Part shown: positions 10,591 through 22,849 of the stretch, in pieces
How positions within the stretch are numbered: the first letter of the stretch is position 1
Layout: every line of letters starts with the position of its first letter
Position numbers and translations under genes: made by a program
Origin: Euwallacea fornicatus
Lineage: Eukaryota > Arthropoda > Insecta > Coleoptera > Curculionidae
DNA length: 64,000 nucleotides
Direction: 5' to 3'
Assembly (NCBI RefSeq): GCF_040115645.1
Contig: NW_027096033.1
Coordinates: 124,001-188,000, forward strand
Notes under the pieces: generated by a model
Told to the model about the DNA's origin: nothing
The model's database searches: none
The model's input: the letters and a program-made list of their open reading frames with translations, nothing else

Positions 10591-13500
10591 ACAACCATTC
10601 ATGATTGCATCTTGGTGAATTTCCAAGAAAAATAGTACTTTATGTGCTCAAACACACAACTTTTGTGACTTTTCCAATTTTGAAGCTCGATAACTTTGGC
10701 AAATGTGGACCAAATTTGTTTAACAAAGTGTCAAATTAATCAGCTCGACGAGATCTTTAAAATGACGCAACACATCATCATTGCACCTTGTTGAACTTCC
10801 AAGAAAAATAGTACATTATGTGCTCAAACACACAAATTTTGTGACTTTTCAAACTTTCAAGCTCGATAACTTTGGCAAATGTGGACCAAATTTGTTAAAC
10901 AAAGTGTCAAATTAATCAGCTCGACGAGATCTTTAAAATGACACAACAATTCATGATTGCATCTTGTTGAATTTCCAAGAAAAATAGTACTTTATGTGCT
11001 CAAACACACAACTTTTGTGACTTTTCCAATTTTGAAGATCGATAACTTTGGCAAATGTGGACCAAATTTGTTAACCAAAGTGTCAAATTAATCAGCTCGA
11101 CGAGATCTTTAAAATGACACAACAATTCATGATTGCATCTTGTTGAATTTCCAAGAAAAATAGTACTTTATGTGCTCAAACACACAACTTTTGTGACTTT
11201 TCCAATTTTGAAGCTCGATAACTTTGGCAAATGTGGACCAAATTTGTTAAACAAAGTGTCAAATTAATCAGCTCGACGAGATCTTTAAAATTACGCAACA
11301 CATCATCATTGCACCTTGTTGAACTTCCAAGAAAAATAGTACATTATGTGCTCAAACACACAACTTTTGTGACTTTTCCAATTTTGAAGCTCGATAACTT
11401 TGGCAAATGTGGACCAAATTTGTTAAACAAAGTGTCAAATTAATCAGCTCGACGAGATCTTCAAAATGACACAACCATTCATGATTGCATCTTGTTGAAT
11501 TTCCAAGAAAAATAGTACTTTATGTGCTCAAACACACAACTTTTGTGACTTTTCCAATTTTGAAGCTCGATAACTTTGGCAAATGTGGACCAAATTTGTT
11601 TAACAAAGTGTCAAATTAATCAGCTCGACGAGATCTTTAAAATGACGCAACACATCATCATTGCATCTTGTTGAATTTCCAAGAAAAATAGTACTTTATG
11701 TGCTCAAACACACAACTTTTGTGACTTTTCCAATTTTGAAGCTCGATAACTTTGGCAAATGTGGACCAAATTTGTTAAACAAAGTGTCAAATTAATCAGC
11801 TCGACGAGATCTTTAAAATGACGCAACACATCATCATTGCACCTTGTTGAACTTCCAAGAAAAATAGTACATTATGTGCTCAAACACACAACTTTTGTGA
11901 CTTTTCAAACTTTGAAGCTCGATAGCTTCGGCAAATGAAGACCAAATTTGTTAAACAAAGTGTCAAATTAATCAGCTCGACGAGATTTTGAATATGTCAC
12001 AACACATCATGATTGCATCTTGTTGAATTTCCAAGAAAAATAGTACTTTATGTGCTCAAACACACAACTTTTGTGACTTTTCCAATTTTGAAGCTCGATA
12101 ACTTTGGCAAATGTGGACCAAATTTGTTAACCAAAGTGTCAAATTAATCAGCTCGACGAGATCTTTAAAATGACACAATTCATGATTGCATCTTGTTGAA
12201 TTTCCAAGAAAAATAGTACTTTATGTGCTCAAACACACAACTTTTGTGACTTTTCCAATTTTGAAGCTCGATAACTTTGGCAAATGTGGACCAAATTTGT
12301 TAAACAAAGTGTCAAATTAATCAGCTCGACGAGATCTTTAAAATGACGCAACACATCATCATTGCACCTTGTTGAACTTCCAAGAAAAATAGTACATTAT
12401 GTGCTCAAACACACAACTTTTGTGACTTTTCCAATTTTGAAGCTCGATAACTTTGGCAAATGTGGACCAAATTTGTTAAACAAAGTGTCAAATTAATCAG
12501 CTCGACGAGATCTTTAAAATGACGCAACACATCATCATTGCACCTTGTTGAACTTCCAAGAAAAATAGTACATTATGTGCTCAAACACACAACTTTTGTG
12601 ACTTTTCAAACTTTGAAGCTCGATAGCTTCGGCAAATGAAGACCAAATTTGTTAAACAAAGTGTCAAATTAATCAGCTCGACGAGATTTTGAATATGTCA
12701 CAACACATCATGATTGCATCTTGTTGAATTTCCAAGAAAAATAGTACTTTATGTGCTCAAACACACAACTTTTGTGACTTTTCCAATTTTGAAGCTCGAT
12801 AACTTTGGCAAATGTGGACCAAATTTGTTAACCAAAGTGTCAAATTAATCAGCTCGACGAGATCTTTAAAATGACACAACCATTCATGATTGCATCTTGG
12901 TGAATTTCCAAGAAAAATAGTACTTTATGTGCTCAAACACACAACTTTTGTGACTTTTCCAATTTTGAAGCTCGATAACTTTGGCAAATGTGGACCAAAT
13001 TTGTTTAACAAAGTGTCAAATTAATCAGCTCGACGAGATCTTTAAAATGACGCAACACATCATCATTGCACCTTGTTGAACTTCCAAGAAAAATAGTACA
13101 TTATGTGCTCAAACACACAAATTTTGTGACTTTTCAAACTTTCAAGCTCGATAGCTTCGGCAAATGAAGACCAAATTTGTTAAACAAAGTGTCAAATTAA
13201 TCAGCTCGACGAGATCTTTAAAATGACACAACAATTCATGATTGCATCTTGTTGAATTTCCAAGAAAAATAGTACTTTATGTGCTCAAACACACAACTTT
13301 TGTGACTTTTCCAATTTTGAAGCTCGATAACTTTGGCAAATGTGGACCAAATTTGTTAAACAAAGTGTCAAATTAATCAGCTCGACGAGATCTTTAAAAT
13401 TACGCAACACATCATCATTGCACCTTGTTGAACTTCCAAGAAAAATAGTACATTATGTGCTCAAACACACAACTTTTGTGACTTTTCCAATTTTGAAGCT

Positions 13501-15160
13501 CGATAACTTTGGCAAATGTGGACCAAATTTGTTAAACAAAGTGTCAAATTAATCAGCTCGACGAGATCTTCAAAATGACACAACCATTCATGATTGCATC
13601 TTGTTGAATTTCCAAGAAAAATAGTACTTTATGTGCTCAAACACACAACTTTTGTGACTTTTCCAATTTTGAAGCTCGATAACTTTGGCAAATGTGGACC
13701 AAATTTGTTTAACAAAGTGTCAAATTAATCAGCTCGACGAGATCTTTAAAATGACGCAACACATCATCATTGCATCTTGTTGAATTTCCAAGAAAAATAG
13801 TACTTTATGTGCTCAAACACACAACTTTTGTGACTTTTCCAATTTTGAAGCTCGATAACTTTGGCAAATGTGGACCAAATTTGTTAAACAAAGTGTCAAA
13901 TTAATCAGCTCGACGAGATCTTTAAAATGACGCAACACATCATCATTGCACCTTGTTGAACTTCCAAGAAAAATAGTACATTATGTGCTCAAACACACAA
14001 CTTTTGTGACTTTTCAAACTTTGAAGCTCGATAGCTTCGGCAAATGAAGACCAAATTTGTTAAACAAAGTGTCAAATTAATCAGCTCGACGAGATTTTGA
14101 ATATGTCACAACACATCATGATTGCATCTTGTTGAATTTCCAAGAAAAATAGTACTTTATGTGCTCAAACACACAACTTTTGTGACTTTTCCAATTTTGA
14201 AGCTCGATAACTTTGGCAAATGTGGACCAAATTTGTTAACCAAAGTGTCAAATTAATCAGCTCGACGAGATCTTTAAAATGACACAATTCATGATTGCAT
14301 CTTGTTGAATTTCCAAGAAAAATAGTACTTTATGTGCTCAAACACACAACTTTTGTGACTTTTCCAATTTTGAAGCTCGATAACTTTGGCAAATGTGGAC
14401 CAAATTTGTTAAACAAAGTGTCAATTTAATCAGCTCGACGAGATCTTTAAAATGACGCAACACATCATCATTGCACCTTGTTGAACTTCCAAGAAAAATA
14501 GTACATTATGTGCTCAAACACACAACTTTTGTGACTTTTCCAATTTTGAAGCTCGATAACTTTGGCAAATGTGGACCAAATTTGTTAAACAAAGTGTCAA
14601 ATTAATCAGCTCGACGAGATCTTTAAAACGACGCAACACATCATCATTGCACCTTGTTGAACTTCCAAGAAAAATAGTACATTATGTGCTCAAACACACA
14701 ACTTTTGTGACTTTTCAAACTTTGAAGCTCGATAGCTTCGGCAAATGAAGACCAAATTTGTTAAACAAAGTGTCAAATTAATCAGCTCGACGAGATCTTT
14801 AAAATGACGCAACACATCATCATTGCACCTTGTTGAACTTCCAAGAAAAATAGTACATTATGTGCTCAAACACACAACTTTTGTGACTTTTCCAATTTTG
14901 AAGCTCGATAACTTTGGCAAATGTGGACCAAATTTGTTAAACAAAGTGTCAAATTAATCAGCTCGACGAGATCTTTAAAACGACGCAACACATCATCATT
15001 GCACCTTGTTGAACTTCCAAGAAAAATAGTACATTATGTGCTCAAACACACAACTTTTGTGACTTTTCAAACTTTGAAGCTCGATAGCTTCGGCAAATGA
15101 AGACCAAATTTGTTAAACAAAGTGTCAAATTAATCAGCTCGACGAGATCTTTAAAATGAC
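10591..15160. repeat. 26-unit higher-order repeat, copy 1 (4,570 bp)
   Basis: Order: A', B with A end, A, A, B/A with ttacgc, A', B/A, B', D, short A, B/A, B', D, A', B, A, B/A with ttacgc, A', B/A, B', D, short A, B/A, B' with acgacg, B/A, B' with acgacg. The bounding ccattc markers at 10,591 and 15,161 are 4,570 bp apart. Inside, 11.1-12.5 kb recurs at 13.2-14.6 kb with offset 2,109 bp (12 units). A final dimer (352 bp) is itself repeated at about 14.6-15.1 kb. No gene: the 70-codon frames here are satellite. Confidence 0.88.
14625..15150. repeat. 352-bp dimer duplication at the end of HOR copy 1
   Basis: The acgacg variant occurs at 14,629 and again at 14,981, exactly 352 bp (two units) apart, separated by a normal B/A unit. 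HOR copy 2 has only the first (19,199). The difference in dimer number explains the spacing of the ttacgc units: 2,109, then 2,461 (2,109 + 352), then 2,109. Confidence 0.8.
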
Positions 15161-18100
15161 ACAACCATTCATGATTGCATCTTGGTGAATTTCCAAGAAA
15201 AATAGTACTTTATGTGCTCAAACACACAACTTTTGTGACTTTTCCAATTTTGAAGCTCGATAACTTTGGCAAATGTGGACCAAATTTGTTTAACAAAGTG
15301 TCAAATTAATCAGCTCGACGAGATCTTTAAAATGACGCAACACATCATCATTGCACCTTGTTGAACTTCCAAGAAAAATAGTACATTATGTGCTCAAACA
15401 CACAAATTTTGTGACTTTTCAAACTTTCAAGCTCGATAACTTTGGCAAATGTGGACCAAATTTGTTAAACAAAGTGTCAAATTAATCAGCTCGACGAGAT
15501 CTTTAAAATGACACAACAATTCATGATTGCATCTTGTTGAATTTCCAAGAAAAATAGTACTTTATGTGCTCAAACACACAACTTTTGTGACTTTTCCAAT
15601 TTTGAAGATCGATAACTTTGGCAAATGTGGACCAAATTTGTTAACCAAAGTGTCAAATTAATCAGCTCGACGAGATCTTTAAAATGACACAACAATTCAT
15701 GATTGCATCTTGTTGAATTTCCAAGAAAAATAGTACTTTATGTGCTCAAACACACAACTTTTGTGACTTTTCCAATTTTGAAGCTCGATAACTTTGGCAA
15801 ATGTGGACCAAATTTGTTAAACAAAGTGTCAAATTAATCAGCTCGACGAGATCTTTAAAATTACGCAACACATCATCATTGCACCTTGTTGAACTTCCAA
15901 GAAAAATAGTACATTATGTGCTCAAACACACAACTTTTGTGACTTTTCCAATTTTGAAGCTCGATAACTTTGGCAAATGTGGACCAAATTTGTTAAACAA
16001 AGTGTCAAATTAATCAGCTCGACGAGATCTTCAAAATGACACAACCATTCATGATTGCATCTTGTTGAATTTCCAAGAAAAATAGTACTTTATGTGCTCA
16101 AACACACAACTTTTGTGACTTTTCCAATTTTGAAGCTCGATAACTTTGGCAAATGTGGACCAAATTTGTTTAACAAAGTGTCAAATTAATCAGCTCGACG
16201 AGATCTTTAAAATGACGCAACACATCATCATTGCATCTTGTTGAATTTCCAAGAAAAATAGTACTTTATGTGCTCAAACACACAACTTTTGTGACTTTTC
16301 CAATTTTGAAGCTCGATAACTTTGGCAAATGTGGACCAAATTTGTTAAACAAAGTGTCAAATTAATCAGCTCGACGAGATCTTTAAAATGACGCAACACA
16401 TCATCATTGCACCTTGTTGAACTTCCAAGAAAAATAGTACATTATGTGCTCAAACACACAACTTTTGTGACTTTTCAAACTTTGAAGCTCGATAGCTTCG
16501 GCAAATGAAGACCAAATTTGTTAAACAAAGTGTCAAATTAATCAGCTCGACGAGATTTTGAATATGTCACAACACATCATGATTGCATCTTGTTGAATTT
16601 CCAAGAAAAATAGTACTTTATGTGCTCAAACACACAACTTTTGTGACTTTTCCAATTTTGAAGCTCGATAACTTTGGCAAATGTGGACCAAATTTGTTAA
16701 CCAAAGTGTCAAATTAATCAGCTCGACGAGATCTTTAAAATGACACAATTCATGATTGCATCTTGTTGAATTTCCAAGAAAAATAGTACTTTATGTGCTC
16801 AAACACACAACTTTTGTGACTTTTCCAATTTTGAAGCTCGATAACTTTGGCAAATGTGGACCAAATTTGTTAAACAAAGTGTCAAATTAATCAGCTCGAC
16901 GAGATCTTTAAAATGACGCAACACATCATCATTGCACCTTGTTGAACTTCCAAGAAAAATAGTACATTATGTGCTCAAACACACAACTTTTGTGACTTTT
17001 CCAATTTTGAAGCTCGATAACTTTGGCAAATGTGGACCAAATTTGTTAAACAAAGTGTCAAATTAATCAGCTCGACGAGATCTTTAAAATGACGCAACAC
17101 ATCATCATTGCACCTTGTTGAACTTCCAAGAAAAATAGTACATTATGTGCTCAAACACACAACTTTTGTGACTTTTCAAACTTTGAAGCTCGATAGCTTC
17201 GGCAAATGAAGACCAAATTTGTTAAACAAAGTGTCAAATTAATCAGCTCGACGAGATTTTGAATATGTCACAACACATCATGATTGCATCTTGTTGAATT
17301 TCCAAGAAAAATAGTACTTTATGTGCTCAAACACACAACTTTTGTGACTTTTCCAATTTTGAAGCTCGATAACTTTGGCAAATGTGGACCAAATTTGTTA
17401 ACCAAAGTGTCAAATTAATCAGCTCGACGAGATCTTTAAAATGACACAACCATTCATGATTGCATCTTGGTGAATTTCCAAGAAAAATAGTACTTTATGT
17501 GCTCAAACACACAACTTTTGTGACTTTTCCAATTTTGAAGCTCGATAACTTTGGCAAATGTGGACCAAATTTGTTTAACAAAGTGTCAAATTAATCAGCT
17601 CGACGAGATCTTTAAAATGACGCAACACATCATCATTGCACCTTGTTGAACTTCCAAGAAAAATAGTACATTATGTGCTCAAACACACAAATTTTGTGAC
17701 TTTTCAAACTTTCAAGCTCGATAGCTTCGGCAAATGAAGACCAAATTTGTTAAACAAAGTGTCAAATTAATCAGCTCGACGAGATCTTTAAAATGACACA
17801 ACAATTCATGATTGCATCTTGTTGAATTTCCAAGAAAAATAGTACTTTATGTGCTCAAACACACAACTTTTGTGACTTTTCCAATTTTGAAGCTCGATAA
17901 CTTTGGCAAATGTGGACCAAATTTGTTAAACAAAGTGTCAAATTAATCAGCTCGACGAGATCTTTAAAATTACGCAACACATCATCATTGCACCTTGTTG
18001 AACTTCCAAGAAAAATAGTACATTATGTGCTCAAACACACAACTTTTGTGACTTTTCCAATTTTGAAGCTCGATAACTTTGGCAAATGTGGACCAAATTT

Positions 18101-19364
18101 GTTAAACAAAGTGTCAAATTAATCAGCTCGACGAGATCTTCAAAATGACACAACCATTCATGATTGCATCTTGTTGAATTTCCAAGAAAAATAGTACTTT
18201 ATGTGCTCAAACACACAACTTTTGTGACTTTTCCAATTTTGAAGCTCGATAACTTTGGCAAATGTGGACCAAATTTGTTTAACAAAGTGTCAAATTAATC
18301 AGCTCGACGAGATCTTTAAAATGACGCAACACATCATCATTGCATCTTGTTGAATTTCCAAGAAAAATAGTACTTTATGTGCTCAAACACACAACTTTTG
18401 TGACTTTTCCAATTTTGAAGCTCGATAACTTTGGCAAATGTGGACCAAATTTGTTAAACAAAGTGTCAAATTAATCAGCTCGACGAGATCTTTAAAATGA
18501 CGCAACACATCATCATTGCACCTTGTTGAACTTCCAAGAAAAATAGTACATTATGTGCTCAAACACACAACTTTTGTGACTTTTCAAACTTTGAAGCTCG
18601 ATAGCTTCGGCAAATGAAGACCAAATTTGTTAAACAAAGTGTCAAATTAATCAGCTCGACGAGATTTTGAATATGTCACAACACATCATGATTGCATCTT
18701 GTTGAATTTCCAAGAAAAATAGTACTTTATGTGCTCAAACACACAACTTTTGTGACTTTTCCAATTTTGAAGCTCGATAACTTTGGCAAATGTGGACCAA
18801 ATTTGTTAACCAAAGTGTCAAATTAATCAGCTCGACGAGATCTTTAAAATGACACAATTCATGATTGCATCTTGTTGAATTTCCAAGAAAAATAGTACTT
18901 TATGTGCTCAAACACACAACTTTTGTGACTTTTCCAATTTTGAAGCTCGATAACTTTGGCAAATGTGGACCAAATTTGTTAAACAAAGTGTCAATTTAAT
19001 CAGCTCGACGAGATCTTTAAAATGACGCAACACATCATCATTGCACCTTGTTGAACTTCCAAGAAAAATAGTACATTATGTGCTCAAACACACAACTTTT
19101 GTGACTTTTCCAATTTTGAAGCTCGATAACTTTGGCAAATGTGGACCAAATTTGTTAAACAAAGTGTCAAATTAATCAGCTCGACGAGATCTTTAAAACG
19201 ACGCAACACATCATCATTGCACCTTGTTGAACTTCCAAGAAAAATAGTACATTATGTGCTCAAACACACAACTTTTGTGACTTTTCAAACTTTGAAGCTC
19301 GATAGCTTCGGCAAATGAAGACCAAATTTGTTAAACAAAGTGTCAAATTAATCAGCTCGACGAG
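15161..19364. repeat. 26-unit higher-order repeat, copy 2
   Basis: The same unit order as 10,591-14,794, offset 4,570 bp. Rare variants match: tcaaaatgac at 16,031, gacacaatt at about 16,742, tcaatttaat at 18,991, aaaacgacg at 19,195 and the ttacgc units at about 15,857 and 17,967. At every marker I compared the copies agree. They part at about 14,793/19,363: copy 1 continues with a further B/A and B' dimer, while copy 2 continues with a D unit. Confidence 0.88.
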
Positions 19365-22300
19365 ATTTTGAATATGTCACAACACATCATGATTGCATCT
19401 TGTTGAATTTCCAAGAAAAATAGTACTTTATGTGCTCAAACACACAACTTTTGTGACTTTTCCAATTTTGAAGCTCGATAACTTTGGCAAATGTGGACCA
19501 AATTTGTTAACCAAAGTGTCAAATTAATCAGCTCGACGAGATCTTTAAAATGACACAACCATTCATGATTGCATCTTGGTGAATTTCCAAGAAAAATAGT
19601 ACTTTATGTGCTCAAACACACAACTTTTGTGACTTTTCCAATTTTGAAGCTCGATAACTTTGGCAAATGTGGACCAAATTTGTTTAACAAAGTGTCAAAT
19701 TAATCAGCTCGACGAGATCTTTAAAATGACGCAACACATCATCATTGCACCTTGTTGAACTTCCAAGAAAAATAGTACATTATGTGCTCAAACACACAAA
19801 TTTTGTGACTTTTCAAACTTTCAAGCTCGATAGCTTCGGCAAATGAAGACCAAATTTGTTAAACAAAGTGTCAAATTAATCATCTCGACGAGATCTTTAA
19901 AATGACACAACACACCATGATTACATCTTGTTGAACTTCCAAGAAAAATAGTACTTTAGGTGCTCAAACACACAACTTTTGTGACTTTTCAAACTTTGAA
20001 GCTCGATAGCTTCGGCAAATGAAGACCAAATTTGTTAAACAAAGTGTCAAATTAATCAGCTCGACGAGATTTTGAATATGTCACAACACATCATGATTGC
20101 ATCTTGTTGAATTTCCAAGAAAAATAGTACTTTATGTGCTCAAACACACAACTTTTGTGACTTTTCCAATTTTGAAGCTCGATAACTTTGGCAAATGTGG
20201 ACCAAATTTGTTAACCAAAGTGTCAAATTAATCAGCTCGACGAGATCTTTAAAATGACACAACAATTCATGATTGCATCTTGTTGAATTTCCAAGAAAAA
20301 TAGTACTTTATGTGCTCAAACACACAACTTTTGTGACTTTTCCAATTTTGAAGCTCGATAACTTTGGCAAATGTGGACCAAATTTGTTAACCAAAGTGTC
20401 AAATTAATCAGCTCGACGAGATCTTTAAAATGACACAACAATTCATGATTGCATCTTGTTGAATTTCCAAGAAAAATAGTACTTTATGTGCTCAAACACA
20501 CAACTTTTGTGACTTTTCCAATTTTGAAGCTCGATAACTTTGGCAAATGTGGACCAAATTTGTTAAACAAAGTGTCGAATTAATCAGCTCGACGAGATCT
20601 TTAAAATGACGCAACACATCATCATTGCACCTTGTTGAACTTCCAAGAAAAATAGTACATTATGTGCTCAAACACACAACTTTTGTGACTTCAAACTTTG
20701 AAGCTCGATAGCTTCGGCAAATGAAGACCAAATTTGTTAAACAAAGTGTCAAATTAATCATCTCGACGAGATTTTGAATATGTCACAACACATCATGATT
20801 GCATCTTGTTGAATTTCCAAGAAAAATAGTACTTTATGTGCTCAAACACACAACTTTTGTGACTTTTCCAATTTTGAAGCTCGATAACTTTGGCAAATGT
20901 GGACCAAATTTGTTAACCAAAGTGTCAAATTAATCAGCTCGACGAGATCTTTAAAATGACACAACAATTCATGATTGCATCTTGTTGAATTTCCAAGAAA
21001 AATAGTACTTTATGTGCTCAAACACACAACTTTTGTGACTTTTCCAATTTTGAAGCTCGATAACTTTGGCAAATGTGGACCAAATTTGTTAACCAAAGTG
21101 TCAAATTAATCAGCTCGACGAGATCTTTAAAATGACACAACAATTCATGATTGCACCTTGTTGAACTTCCAAGAAAAATAGTACATTATGTGCTCAAACA
21201 CACAACTTTTGTGACTTCAAACTTTGAAGCTCGATAGCTTCGGCAAATGAAGACCAAATTTGTTAAACAAAGTGTCAAATTAATCATCTCGACGAGATTT
21301 TGAATATGTCACAACACATCATGATTGCATCTTGTTGAATTTCCAAGAAAAATAGTACTTTATGTGCTCAAACACACAACTTTTGTGACTTTTCCAATTT
21401 TGAAGCTCGATAACTTTGGCAAATGTGGACCAAATTTGTTAACCAAAGTGCCAAATTAATCAGCTCGACGAGGTCTTTAAAATGACACAATTCATGATTG
21501 CATTTTGTTGAATTTCCAAGAAAAATAGTACTTTATGTGCTCAAACACACAACTTTTGTGACTTTTCCAATTTTGAAGCTCGATAACTTTGGAAAATGTG
21601 GACCAAATTTGTTAACCAAAGTGTCAAATTAATCAGCTCGACGAGATCTTTAAAATGACACAACAATTCATGATTGCATCTTGTTGAATTTCCAAGAAAA
21701 ATAGTACTTTATGTGCTCAAACACACAACTTTTGTGACTTTTCCAATTTTGAAGCTCGATAACTTTGGCAAATGTGGACCAAATTTGTTAAACAAAGTGT
21801 CAAAGTAATCACCTCAACGAGATTTTGAAGATGTCACAACACATCATGATTACATCTTGTTGAACTTCCAAGAAAAATAGTACTTTATGTGCTCAAACAC
21901 ACAACTTTTGTGACTTTTCCAATTTTGAAGCTCGATAACTTTGGCAAATGTGGACCAAATTTGTTAACCAAAGTGTCAAATTAATCAGCTCGACGAGATC
22001 TTTAAAATGACACAACAATTCATGATTGCATCTTGTTGAATTTCCAAGAAAAATAGTACTTTATGTGCTCAAACACACAACTTTTGTGACTTTTCCAATT
22101 TTGAAGCTCGATAACTTTGGCAAATGTGGACCAAATTTGTTAACCAAAGTGTCAAATTAATCAGCTCGACGAGATCTTTAAAATGACACAACAATTCATG
22201 ATTGCATCTTGTTGAATTTCCAAGAAAAATAGTACTTTATGTGCTCAAACACACAACTTTTGTGACTTTTCCAATTTTGAAGCTCGATAACTTTGGCAAA

Positions 22301-22849
22301 TGTGGACCAAATTTGTTAAACAAAGTGTCGAATTAATCAGCTCGACGAGATCTTTAAAATGACGCAACACATCATCATTGCACCTTGTTGAACTTCCAAG
22401 AAAAATAGTACATTATGTGCTCAAACACACAACTTTTGTGACTTCAAACTTTGAAGCTCGATAGCTTCGGCAAATGAAGACCAAATTTGTTAAACAAAGT
22501 GTCAAATTAATCATCTCGACGAGATTTTGAATATGTCACAACACATCATGATTGCATCTTGTTGAATTTCCAAGAAAAATAGTACTTTATGTGCTCAAAC
22601 ACACAACTTTTGTGACTTTTCCAATTTTGAAGCTCGATAACTTTGGCAAATGTGGACCAAATTTGTTAAACAAAGTGTCAAATTAATCAGCTCGACGAGA
22701 TCTTTAAAATGACACAACAATTCATGATTGCATCTTGTTGAATTTCCAAGAAAAATAGTACTTTATGTGCTCAAACACACAACTTTTGTGACTTTTCCAA
22801 TTTTGAAGCTCGATAACTTTGGCAAATGTGGACCAAATTTGTTAAACAA
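19365..22849. repeat. A-rich domain with 2-bp-deleted B units
   Basis: After D, A', B, C and D units, the stretch is mostly family A with B-like units in which gacttttcaaac is shortened to gacttcaaac (20,685, 21,211 and 22,438). A tgtcgaat variant at 20,573 recurs at 22,326, a 1,753-bp (10-unit) offset shared over about 20.2-20.9 and 21.96-22.66 kb. At 21,141 an A left end fuses into a B middle. No gene. Confidence 0.8.

Noticed and set aside
10591..19364. Tandem 4,570-bp copies as an assembly artefact
   Set aside because: Not adopted as the explanation because the copies differ at their boundary (D unit against an extra dimer) and other blocks show private mutations. It cannot be excluded without read depth and spanning long reads.
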